From Episyrphus balteatus (lineage: Eukaryota; Arthropoda; Insecta; Diptera; Syrphidae): a DNA stretch of 64,000 nucleotides. The DNA lies in NCBI RefSeq assembly GCF_945859705.1, contig NC_079134.1, positions 50,708,402-50,772,401 of the forward strand, written 5' to 3'. The notes under the pieces were generated by a model. That model ran no database searches, had not been told where the DNA came from, and saw only the letters and a list, made by a program, of their open reading frames with translations. Positions 22,598 through 32,741 of the stretch are shown here, piece after piece (positions within the stretch are counted from its first letter, which is position 1; the number at the start of each line of letters is the position of its first letter). The translations under genes and the position numbers were made by a program.

Positions 22598-23885
22598 TAG
22601 GGTGTCCCTTATTTTTTCAACTTGTTTTTTTTTGAACGCATACCCCCTAAATTTGTTCTCTTTGATGTTATGAACGTTACAAAAAAAAATGGCATCATTT
22701 GAAGTTCATTTGATGGACGCGACTTTCAATCAAAGCTTACAGTTTCAATGCATATGGAAATTTCGTTTTTTATTTATTTTTTGCATAGATAGATCACATT
22801 TTTTGATTTTTTTTGTTTTTTTTTTTTTTAATTTGAACGCATACCCCCTAAATCTGTTCTCTGTAATTTTATGAATGACCGTTAAAAAAAAAATGGCGTC
22901 ATTCGAAGTTTAGTTAATGGACGCGACTTTCTACCAAAGCTTACAACTCCAATTCTTATATGGAAAAAAATGTTGTTTTTTTCATTGAAAGATCGCATTT
23001 TGTATTTTTTTAATTTGGGGCAATTCCATGGTAACTCACGTTACATTCACAAAAATTTCCTATACATAAATAATTTTTTTTTTTGTTAATTTTAATATAA
23101 ATTGATACGAAATTACTATCCATGAATGGAGCATAACTATTACTTTCATAATTAACAAAAAAGAATTTCTTTATTTTTACCATTTGCATTGGAGAAATAA
23201 AAGTATGATGGTAACTAACGTTACAAAAATCGGACAAGACTTTTAAGAGTCCGACAGTATGAAGTTTTTCTGCGAAATTAAGAACCTTTATTTGTTTTTA
23301 ATGAAGATTCCACACATAAAAAATTACAAGCTTTTAATATTAATGACAAAACCAAACATTTGTTCAATATTTCGAGGAAAAATTTTAAAATATTTAGGTA
23401 ACTCACGCTACATTATTTTGGTAACTCATGTTACCTGCGATTTGTGGTTCCAAAAGTAAAGAAAAGATGCATTAAAAAGAAAATATCCCTAGTAATTAAT
23501 TTAATTTACCATTTTAAAAATATTTATTCAAAGAATAAACAGAATTTATTGAACCGAATACATTAATTTTTTCATATAATTTTTTTTTTTTTTTTGATTT
23601 TGTGCATGAGTTACCTTAAACAACAAACGAAAATGAGAGGGTAAGCGTTAAAAAAAAAACAAAAACTCCATATAAAAATCAAAAAATGTGATCTATCTAT
23701 GCAAAAAATAAATAAAAAACGAAATTTCCATATGCATTGAAACTGTAAGCTTTGATTGAAAGTCGCGTCCATCATATGAACTTCAAATGACGCCATTTTT
23801 TTGTAACGTTCATAACATCAAAGAGAACAAATTTAGGGGGTATGCGTTCAAAAAAAAACAAGTTGAAAAAATAAGGGACACCCTA
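22598..23885. mobile_element. Non-autonomous hAT-like element with long terminal inverted repeats
   Basis: The element begins TAGGGTGTCCCTTATTTTTT and ends with the exact complement. A perfect 8-bp direct repeat, AGGAACAG, flanks it (22590-22597 and 23886-23893). TAGGG fits the hAT end consensus YARNG, and 8 bp is the hAT duplication length. The inverted repeats are unusually long for hAT, about 220-250 bp. Part of the left arm is duplicated inside (about 22830-22960). No transposase is encoded; the 61-codon frames at both ends are mirror images of the repeat. The interior carries repeated GTAAC-NNNN-GTTAC sites, listed separately. Confidence 0.88.
23031..23434. repeat. Four copies of a GTAAC(T)(C/A)A(C/T)G(T/C)TAC motif
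   Basis: GTAACTCACGTTAC at 23031-23044, GTAACTAACGTTAC at 23211-23224, GTAACTCACGCTAC at 23398-23411 and GTAACTCATGTTAC at 23421-23434. Each is a 14-mer built as an interrupted palindrome (GTAAC/GTTAC). A half-site in the opposite orientation lies at 23606-23615. The surrounding sequence is not otherwise repeated, so the motif itself seems to have been kept or multiplied. A protein-binding site of the element is one possible reading. Confidence 0.8.
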
Positions 23886-24196
23886 AGGAACAGTTCCTTC
23901 TTCTATCTTCGAGATTTTACTACAACAGCCTACTAGTACTGCTGAAAATGATTCAAATGAACCTTTATAAGGTGTTGCCTTTGTTTTTAAATTTTACATC
24001 CTTTTTTATTTTAAACAATTTTTTAGAAAATTGTCATTCGGTTCATCACGTCTTGATTAGTGGCTGTACGCACGCCTTTTATTCGAGTGCGTCTGAGTCA
24101 ATATTTTTGTACTCTTTATTCCGACACTTTTCCACTCCCGCCAATACTCCTACAGGAAGAATACATTTCACCATTATGTTTTTATTTGTTTGGATC

Positions 24197-24357
24197 TACT
24201 GGTTATATCTAATTAAAATTGCCGCCAAAATTACAGCAAATCTTTTGATTAGGTTTTTGCCCCAACATGTGATTTCAGACACTAAGACTGGATTGGCAAA
24301 CAATATTCTTGATGTTTTTCCAGGTTTGGTGGTACCCGATCCTTGCTTGGCAGTGTC
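24197..24357 (-). pseudogene. RAG1/Transib-like transposase, internal fragment
   Basis: The minus-strand frame reads TSRILFANPVLVSEIT, then KNLIKRFAVILAAI. It lines up with the copy at 45580-47258, which has ARKFFQNYEASSKVTG and PELIRRFYMILQAI at the same place, including the preceding Lys-x-Gly-x-Gly segment. A stop follows directly. It is a short, diverged relic and the third of this family in the window. Further decayed coding may continue on this strand up to about 25850. Confidence 0.5.
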
Positions 24358-26180
24358 AACCTATGTTATGTTTTGGATATTCTCAATTTTATTCATTTTT
24401 GATGTTGTTGCCCTCTAAAAAAGTAGCTGGAGTTTCAGTCTCATACTGTGCTGTTTTTTAAGTAGATCATGGAGTAATAAAGAACTTTGTTAACAATCTG
24501 AGAGCAGTTTGTAAGACACAAGAATGTCATATCCTTCACTTTGTAGCCAGCGCATAAGATTTTATATTTCATATTTTTATTTGGTCAGTTCTGAAAAATT
24601 GAACTTATCACAAAATAAAAATATTTTCAGGCTGTAGTGTAGAGCAGGTGGATCTTGTTTCTCATCGATCAACTATTTAAGAAATACTTCGATTATTAAC
24701 TTTAAATGATGTACCTTGTCGGATTTAAACTTTTCGATAAAAACTTGCTATATAATCACAGCATGTCAAGGCTTAAAAGCCGGGTAAGGATTTGCACAAG
24801 GTATTTTATATAACAAACTCAAAGTTTGTGGATATTTCCAATATCTGCGTTAAATGATCTTATCATTACCTTGGAATTTTTAACTATTTTGCTAAGATTA
24901 AATATTATTTATGTGTCAGCTTCCTCATGTTGCCAAAAGTATTTATGTATATTCAATAGTTTAGTGACTGAACGATCGGAACAGGTGTATGAAAAGCATT
25001 GCTTCTCAAAGGTTAAAAACATGTCTTGTGTCTCTATTTATGAACTTATCTTGCTGATCTTCCATTAATTCAGACAATGACTTGACAAATTTAAGTTTTA
25101 ACTATTTGGTCTGCAATTTTTTAAGGAAAACATTAAATGTGATTTAAGATGATCCACATCTTTGACTGATGGATTAAAATATTCGTCAAAAATTAAATGT
25201 ATTTCAGATGCAGAAGTACTACAAGGATTTTCCTAAAACAAGTTCAGCTATTTTGTCGAATGTTTGAGGTATCGATAGTACGCGATGATGAAGAAAATAA
25301 CAGCCTTCTACTAAGTCAAGTCTTTTTCAAGGGCTGTAGCTAACAGTCTTCCGAAAATATCACGCTCCTTTTTTTGAAAGCACTTTCTTACCTGTTAACG
25401 TCCTTTTTTAAGTGTTTTTTTTTTCATGCAAAACTTTGAATGTTTATTCTTCTATCCGGCATTTCAAATCTCTCAGGATTTTGATTATAAAAATATACCT
25501 GAAACTATGTTCAATCTTTCTTTTTAAAATATCAACAGTTTCGTTGAACTTCAAAAAGAAATTCATAGTTTCAGTTGATACTACACTTCTTGCTACCACA
25601 TTAAATGATGTTGTCTTTGATTGTGAAAATGATTTTATTTAAGTGTTTCTAAGAGTAGACTTAGCTTGTTCGAGAGTTGTTGGTTGAGCTTCGAATCCAC
25701 AATGGATTGTAGCCGCCTGAAAACGCTGGTCACCCTTAGAAAGGACAGTGTCGAATGCATAGTAATAGTATTCTCCATTTTTTTTAACGCCTTCATGGGG
25801 GGGTTTCCGTTATCCGTAAATTTGACACTCTGCAAACTCTACATGATTTAGAAGTTTCTGAGAATAAGAGTTATTTATCTTTTAAAATAAAAAACTGCAA
25901 ACTATAAGTCAAGAACAGGATTCTTTACAATCCAATTAATTAAATTAGGTACCTTACCATTCTCTTCCGATTGCTTCCTTGTACAAATGCAGCCTTACAG
26001 TAGACTATTTAATTAATGACCCAATGCGCCCTAGATGCACTTGAAATAGATATAAACTTATAAGAACCTTAATAAATTAAACGATACAGTTGATTGGTAG
26101 TCCCCAGTTAGACATTGCATTTCACATTGTAATATTAGATATCAAATGTGGATTGTTAAATGTCCTTCAGTTAGCTTGAA
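24358..26180. other. Decayed minus-strand coding blocks and intergenic DNA
   Basis: Between about 25100 and 25850 the minus strand holds longer-than-expected open blocks in alternating frames. Examples are a segment with GDQRFQAATIHCGFEAQP and one with STETMNFFLKFNETVDILKR. They look like an old transposon protein, but I cannot name the family. The last 300 bases before 26181 should hold the promoter of the IR gene. No clear TATA box was identified there. Confidence 0.35.
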
Positions 26181-28155
26181 ATGGCTAAATCGAACTGTCT
26201 GCTTGTTTTCTGGCTTACATTAGCCCTTCTAACTCACAACACTAGCTCAACTCTCCGTTCAAAAAAAAATAAAACCTTTCCGGAAATGGCACTTTATTTA
26301 ATCCAAGAACATTTAAGCAACTTAACGTCGACAATTGTAATAGCTGAGCATAGTTCTATTCCAGAATATGAAAATACGAATGCCCAGCTGTTGGATTACA
26401 TTCTTCAGAATTTACAGGGAAGTATATCGGTTCAACTTTACGTTCGCGGTGTATGCCATCAACCTTTGGAGTACTATGTATTCATTGTAGACTCTACAGA
26501 AGCCTTCCGGTAAGTCATTGTACCAACTTTTTACAGTAAAAGTTCTTATATTTGTATCAATAGGACACTCTTTCGTTACTTTGTGGACACTCCATTCGAA
26601 AGGCATTATCGTTTTCTAATATTTCTAACAAAATTTTCGCCAGGCGGATATTTTTATCATTTAGCAGAAATTTTTAAACTTTGCTATCAATTTGATATCA
26701 TTGATGTGAGTGTCGTTTCGGATCGTGGAGATTTAGGCTTCGAAATTTATATCTATCATTTATTTGCGGCGCACCTGTGTCGCAGATATTTCCCGGAACC
26801 ATTGATAACATTCGATCTTGACCCGGAAAATTTGCAATTTGAAATTTTTCCAAATAAACTTAAAAACTTGTTTGGTTGTCCATTTAAAGTATCGGCTCGT
26901 ATTTATCCTCCATATTTTACATTTATTGGAAACAAAACTAATCCTGAGCCGGAAGGAGATTGGGACAATATTTCCGGTATTGAAGGAAGTTTGTTGAAAT
27001 TTCTCGCTGAGACAATTAACTTTTCGATTGATTTGAAACCTTTTCCAAAAGAGAGAAGCTTTTTTAAGAATAACAAATCATCTGGTTGCTTTAAACAGGT
27101 AATTTTATTACTCAGGAAAATACAAAATAAATATAATGTCCTCTTTGCAGATAAAAGATCGTGATGTAGACATTATTGTTGGAGGTTTTGTTGATTCAGT
27201 AGAAGGTCGGTTCGGTTTTTCTCCAACTGGTCAGTACCACAATTCGGCATTCAGGTATATTGTCCGAGGAAAAAACTATTTAAGCTCCTTGGATCGCCTC
27301 GCGAAGCCATTTAGCAAGCAAACTTGGATTCTAGTGGCAGGTTTTCTGGTCGTTACAATTGTTTTTACATCTGTCCTGAAACTGGTTCGACTGAAAATTT
27401 ATCAGATCATTTTCGGTGAAGAGAATCAAAATCCAGTGACTAATATCTTGGCAATTTGCCTTGGCTACTCGGTTAGCAGAATACCTCGCCGTAATTTTGC
27501 CAGATTCATTCTCCTACAAATGCTTATTCTCACCCTTGTGCTACGCAACGCTTATCAAGGCTCGCTTTATGATGCTTTTCGCATGGATAAATTTGCACAA
27601 ATCCCATCGGGACTCAACGATCTCAATAAATGGAACTACACAATTTTACTTCCTGCAGAGTCCTCAGAGTCATTGATGTTTCCAAATGAACGTACAATAA
27701 AAACCAAAACTTATGGCTACGAGCCAAGACTTCAAATGTTGGAAAGATTAGAAGGAAAATATGTTACGGTAGCTTTTCAGGATAGCTTCATTTACTATGT
27801 GGAGAGAAACTTGAAACACAAAATTGAACTTTTGTCTATCAAAGAAGTCATTTACAATTATCAATTTGTTATGTATCTGCCGAAACATTCGATTTTTTTG
27901 CCAACTTTTAATAAAAAGTTGAGAGATCTAGCTGCTGCAGGAATATTGACACAATTGAGATTGAAATTTACCCGGAATGATCAGTTTCTTTCAGCTTTTT
28001 CAAGACAACAGCAACAAAAGAAGAAACCATTGAATAATAAGCGTCTTTATGCTGTGTATAATATTTGTGGAGTATTACTAGGAATTTCAATAGTTGTATT
28101 TTGTTTGGAAATTCTTTCGGTTCGATTTGTAAGATTAAAAAGAATGTTTGGTTGA
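26181..28155 (+). CDS. Divergent ionotropic receptor (IR), three exons, 622 residues
   Basis: Exons are 26181-26509, 26564-27098 and 27151-28155. Introns are 54 and 52 bases (GTAAGT...AATAG and GTAATT...TTTGCAG), phases 2 and 0. A signal peptide (MAKSNCLLVFWLTLALLTHN) begins the protein. A variable N-terminal domain follows, then the split ligand-binding domain with YPPYF near residue 217. Three membrane segments are about 346-366, 404-422 and 592-612, with a re-entrant pore segment between the first two. After the second comes LRNAYQGSLYDAFR, the pattern of divergent insect IRs, where classical glutamate receptors have SYTANLAAF. Length and layout fit intact IRs (about 550-650). Such receptors act as chemosensory cation channels in dendrites, often with Ir25a or Ir76b; the ligand cannot be read here. 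All frames and splice sites are intact, so the gene is probably functional. Confidence 0.92.
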
Positions 28156-28286
28156 ATTCTTTAAATGTAGGTGTTAATTAGCTGGCAAATTCATTGTTAC
28201 AGAACACAATTTTTATTTTTGTTATTATTTGTGAAAAAAATTGTATTTAATTACATATAAGAAATTTAATGAAGTATTAAAAAAAC

Positions 28287-28292
28287 AATAAA
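28287..28292 (+). terminator. Polyadenylation signal of the IR gene
   Basis: AATAAA lies about 130 bases after the IR stop codon, inside an A-rich tail region. It is the first canonical signal downstream. Confidence 0.55.
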
Positions 28293-28344
28293 AGTGAATA
28301 AAAAAAAAATCAACGGTTTCAACTACAAAAACGTACCTTGTCTT

Positions 28345-28795
28345 TTATTTGTTTTTGTCGATCTTTGCCATTTCCTGGTGCCTGCGTTTTTTACCGGCAC
28401 GGGCTAATCGTTTTCTCATCTCTTCCAGAAACTTTTCGGCCAATCGTTCCTGTGGGAGGGCGAGCTAAGAAACTCTTCATCTTCCTGCAAGGAAGGCAGT
28501 ACAGAGCGCTTACCTGATACCTGACCACTTGTGGGCAGCAGTTCATCGTTTGGTGACATCGTTGCCGTATTATGACAATATTACCTTCCTAACTATTCGG
28601 AGCTTGTTCATGAAGGTCTTTAAGGTCTTTTTTTTCATACAAGGGCAATAAATACCTTGTCTGACCTTTTGACCATTTAAAAGAATTTGCGAATTTTACA
28701 TTAATAACAAAAAGTAAAATAAATAATTGTTCTTTCACTAGCTTACCTGTTGTGTCTAGGGAACCGGCATGCACCTCTTTCAGCAACTGCATCAC
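28345..28795 (-). CDS. Candidate small exons facing the IR gene, product unknown
   Basis: Two exon pairs can be built. The upstream pair is 28795-28747 and 28665-28589 with a GTAAGC donor and AAAAG acceptor. It gives a 41-residue product starting MMQLLKEVHAGSLDTT and ending DLHEQAPNS. The downstream pair is 28559-28521 and 28449-28345 with a 71-base intron. It gives MSPNDELLPTSGQ joined to ERLAEKFLEEMRKRLARAG and a basic tail to TAA. Alternatively the downstream part is one unspliced frame with a one-base shift near 28455. Coding character is good at 28345-28450 (Glu/Arg/Lys helix). The pieces could be one gene, two small genes, or a decayed retro-copy. The family is not recognised. It is convergent with the IR gene. 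Confidence 0.4.
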
Positions 28796-29913
28796 TTCAA
28801 ATCATTTAAACTATGTACTTATTTGAAATCACTTGTAATAAGAATTGTTCTTTAAATAATTAAACACCATTAAATTTTTTATTTTCATATTTTAAAATTA
28901 AGTAAAAAGAAGTTTCTTCCATTATTGGCCCATTTAATCATTGGTTATATGTACCTTAACATTTTCTTTTCAGAATAATGTTCCAATAAAATTAGTAATT
29001 TTTGATAAGGACATACATACCTGTGTGGTTAAAAGGAAGTTCGACTTGAAGGCAGTCGTTTTTATGTTGCAAGTTTCCATAGTTTTAATCTTTTCCTTAG
29101 AACTTTTGATGCCTAGATTCTGTGAAGGTTGCATGTATTTTGTTTTTCAAACCATGAAATATTTTTTTAAGGTTTAGGTAGGATCCTTTCTTCTAAGCAC
29201 TTCAATTTAAGCTTTGTAAAAGAGACAGATTTCGTTGTCATTACTTTGGCTACCCGAAATTTAATTTCATGAACAAACGGATTCTTTGTGTTCCAACTTT
29301 TTTAAATTTCAATAACCTAGGTCTTGGTTTAATCTTTTTGTTAGGAGAAAATCAATATTTTCATATTCATTATTAAACAATTGTTCAGCCATTAACAAAC
29401 AGTGTGGCTCTCAATATGTATTTGTTCAAACCCATTAATCCAATCCAACCTTGTCTTTTTGATTATAAATATGATTGTAAATTTACAATGCAGTCTTGTC
29501 CGCTGTTCATACAATCATAAATTCAGCTACCGACCGGTTGGTTTTTCATTTTATTTGAAATTCTCCGTTTCTACTGCCGTGAAAAGAGCCTTTACTGTAG
29601 TCTTCCTGAACACCACATCGAAATCGAAGATCGAATCCGCATTTGTCGAAACTTAAAGGATCGATATTCGATATGCTTTTGAGTTAGCTTCGGACACATT
29701 TTGTAGTATATAACCTTATACCTAAGGAGATAAGATTAAATTTTTACTACACACGAAATAAAATAGAAAAGAATGGCTTTGACAAGCATTCAAAGGCTTT
29801 GACAAGCATGCAAAGAATTGGAAGACTTTTCAAATATTTGTTGTAAATGTGTTTTCTATAAATTAAAACTAACTTAAAAAACTTAAATTATTTTTTTATT
29901 CTTAGCCTTAAGA
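28796..29913. other. Intergenic DNA, no supported gene
   Basis: AT-rich, with open frames at 28941-29177 and 29402-29656 that show no family pattern. A 22-base phrase with AAAGGCTTTGACAAGCAT repeated in part occurs near 29780-29815. Confidence 0.4.
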
Positions 29914-30180
29914 CTAAAGCAAAAAACAGCTGCTGCCGATTAGAAGATGCGCTGGGGTGAGGGCTTCTCCGTCGTCGTTGGGGTTGCCGCTTAGCGCCCC
30001 AATTGCCCTTGAATTGAGGATTCCCTCGACCTCTATTACTACGGTGAGAAGCTTTCCTGTTGTTAGCAGTGCGTTGCCCACGGTACCCTGTAACAGCGTT
30101 TTCGCCGCTTTCACCGCCGCCTCCTATAGACCTCCGAAATGCGGCGCCCTGGGCGGTATCAATGCGAAGTTGAAGATTTC
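29914..30180 (-). pseudogene. BEL/Pao-type retrotransposon integrase fragment
   Basis: The minus strand encodes a PPRAPHFGGL block followed by a TAG where intact elements have Trp. It continues with EAAVKAAKTLL, EVEGILNSRAIGAL and a DGEALTPAHLLIG segment. The order (HFGG-WE-A-K, E-LNSR, LTP-H-LIG) is the C-terminal part of BEL/Pao integrases. The reading frame ends in a stop at 29914. Neither LTRs nor other pol domains are adjacent, so this is an isolated scrap. Its GC content is well above the neighbourhood. Confidence 0.75.
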
Positions 30181-31639
30181 CTCTGCCGCTGAATGCCTTC
30201 ATACAGATCTTCCATCCGCACACACTTAATTTCCAACCGTTCCAAATTTTAATATATCTACATCTAAACAAAATATTACATTTTAAACTTTTATTAAATA
30301 TGTATTAATTTTGTAGTACCTAATAATTATAATTATAGTAATTTTTTTTTTTTAATTTTCTAGGTACACTTAAAAATTTTAATCTCATAATAGATCAATA
30401 AGCTTTTAATAATAATATTATCATTTACGAAATAAAAAATAAAAACGTGTCTTTCAACTCAACACATGTACACGCGATTGAACTCATACTTCTCACTTCT
30501 GGTTTGGGTACTTCCTGGGCTAACATATGAAAACTGTCAATTTTATAAGTTGGATGAAATGTTCTCTTCGAAAGTTCCTCCGACAACAATAACACAAAGT
30601 GACAAGAGTAACAAAAACGATTAGACCAACAAAAAAAACCACAAGAGCGACAAACGACAAAAGCCTTATTTTATTATTCGAAATAAAATTAGCCTGGAGG
30701 TGCAATTTTCTAAAAAATTGACTTAATTTGGGAAAAAAACTTATTGAAAATCAACGTTTACAGCAAAAATAACGTGCTGTTTATTTTACAAAGCCAAAGA
30801 AAATAACATTTCGTTACTCTTTGTCTTTACTGATGTGAATACCTGTAATCTGTAACGAATACATACAATTTGTTACAGCTATAGTCTGGAAGTCTGGATA
30901 ACTGTAATTTTATTTTCTACAAACAAAACGTTGATATCGGTTACGATTTGGATTATGATCTTTCAATTTTGTTCTTTTTTTTTAAATTCTTTTAATTGCA
31001 ATTAAGGTAAGACGAATAAGTAGGTGTAGTAAATATAAAATAAACAATATAAAAAAAATATTAGATAAAATCAGTAGTGGCAGAAAATCGTTGCATTATG
31101 TGAGAAAATGAACTCGCCGAATCTTTTTTATAATTACGTTAAATAAAAAACTTAAACAGGCAAAGGGTAGCCTTCATCAGGATGGAAGCAAATATATTTG
31201 CATCTTTTCAATGATTTTCCCCACCTAACTGAAGATGACATAACTAATGATTTCCTTAGGTTCTTATCAAGTAAAACTTGCAAGGTCATATGCAAGTGAG
31301 AACCTTCGCAAAGGTTGGGGTATACACTATAGAAATTATATCGGGAAAGTAATTTAAGTGACCTAAGCCAATGTAATATACTTACAAGAACATAATGTTT
31401 GGCTGTTAAGAGGACACGTGGAATCACTACATGTTAGGTCACGTACGTATTATACGTACGTCCTAATTGATCGTGATCAAGGAGGCAAAGATGCCTTTAA
31501 ACATTACTACTGCACATGTCTCACAAGAAGACGTACTATTGGAAGTTGGGCCCATGTAATATCCATTATATTTTATATAGTACCTAGGATTCGGCAGACA
31601 TGAGGATAATTTTCAACGGCCAACTCTACATTTATACTA
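30181..31639. other. Intergenic DNA, nothing recognised
   Basis: AT-rich DNA. Palindromic ACGTACGT words cluster near 31440-31462. The opposing frames at 30520-30705 and 31152-31603 have no support. Confidence 0.4.
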
Positions 31640-31852
31640 CGTTTCCACCTGCCCTAAATCCGAGATTTAGCTCAGTAGATTTAGCATAAATCTCGAGTTT
31701 TATTCTAAATCTCGTATTGAAAGTAGGTGAAAATCTTAAATTTAGAGTAGCTGAACCCAAATCGGAGATTTAGCGAAGTAGATTTAAAATAAATCTCGAG
31801 ATTTTTTCTAAATCTACTTAGCTAAATCTCGAATTAAGCGCAGGTGGAAACA
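31640..31852. mobile_element. Palindromic MITE with GTTTCCACCTGC ends
   Basis: The left half runs from GTTTCCACCTGC at 31641. The right half ends GCAGGTGGAAAC at 31851. Between them blocks such as GAGATTTAGCT and AGTAGATTTAG pair with their complements, so most of the 213 bp can fold back. TA lies outside both ends (31638-31639 and 31853-31854), suggesting a TA target. No coding capacity. Inner blocks recur in direct orientation too, as if the element had been partly duplicated. Confidence 0.75.
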
Positions 31853-32250
31853 TATTATTAGACAACATCATTATAGATAATATAAATATAATATTATATC
31901 TTATGTTAGTTGCTGATTGAAAAATGTATTGTAAAATTTTAAGTTTTTTTTACTTTTCGCATTTAGAAGACAAGGAATCACACAAAATCCTTATATTGTT
32001 TTACCCTCATTAGTTTTTGCAAAAAGTTTAGTTTGGTCCAAAAATGTTGTATGCTGCGGTCAAAAAGCAGTCCCTACAAGGAAACTCACGTGAAAAAAGC
32101 TTAATGATTTTTATATTTTTTTTTTCTTTATGAGCTTTCAAGAACATATCTAGCTATGAAAATTTTTAAAAGCACGATGTTTTAATTATAAACAGATTCG
32201 GATGAACCGCTTGAAAATATTGCCATCACTCCAAGCCACTAACAAATATT

Positions 32251-32741
32251 TTGAATTTAACTAATCTACAGAAATATCATCCAAGGAGTGATTATAAAGA
32301 ATTTTTGGAGCTGTCATCAGTCTTTTTAGGAGTTGTTCCAAAAGAAAATTTTATGTTTAAAAGTCCATCAGCTATGAGTCATGCTCGTTGGATGTCAAAG
32401 GCAATGTATTGCTTAAAAATATTAATTTTTCGACAAGAGTTCAAACTAACATCTTATGAGATAAATAGCCTCCGCGAAGTATGCAAGTTTACAATCACAA
32501 ATTATATAACAGCTTGGTTTGCTTCTACTTCAGCGACTTTGGCTGCAATTAGATACAAGGCAGTAAATTCAGCAATATCCACAGCAACTACTGAGAAAAT
32601 GAAGAACCATCTATGGTACCTGTCTGAAAAACTAGACGTCCCCGTGATATCTTTGTTTGATAGTTCAGTAAAAACTGAAGTAAAGAAAATAAAATGCACG
32701 ACTGGGTCGCACGAACTTGCTCTTAGAGTTAAAGTTGCTTA
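32251..32741 (+). pseudogene. Transposon-like protein fragment of an unnamed family
   Basis: The frame encodes YHPRSDYKEFLELSSVFLG, then SPSAMSHARWMSKAMYCLKI and FRQEFKLTSYEINSLREVC, and later KNHLWYLSEKLDVP. I recognise the order (R-DY-E-LEL, A-HARWM-KA-Y-LKI, HLWYLS) from uncharacterised multi-copy proteins of insects and other invertebrates that behave like transposon products. The frame has no ATG at its start and upstream bases carry stops, so it is a fragment. The 163 codons without a break suggest a fairly young copy. Superfamily unknown to me. Confidence 0.5.

Noticed and set aside
22689..23796. Two nearly identical 61-codon frames, one on each strand
   Set aside because: They are the two arms of the long inverted repeat of the hAT-like element at 22598-23885, not genes.
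23948..24418. Plus-strand frame of 156 codons rich in Phe and Ile
   Set aside because: It is antisense to the RAG1-like fragment at 24197-24357; the minus strand has the recognisable motif.
26412..26606. Minus-strand frame of 64 codons
   Set aside because: It is antisense to the first two IR exons and has no independent support.
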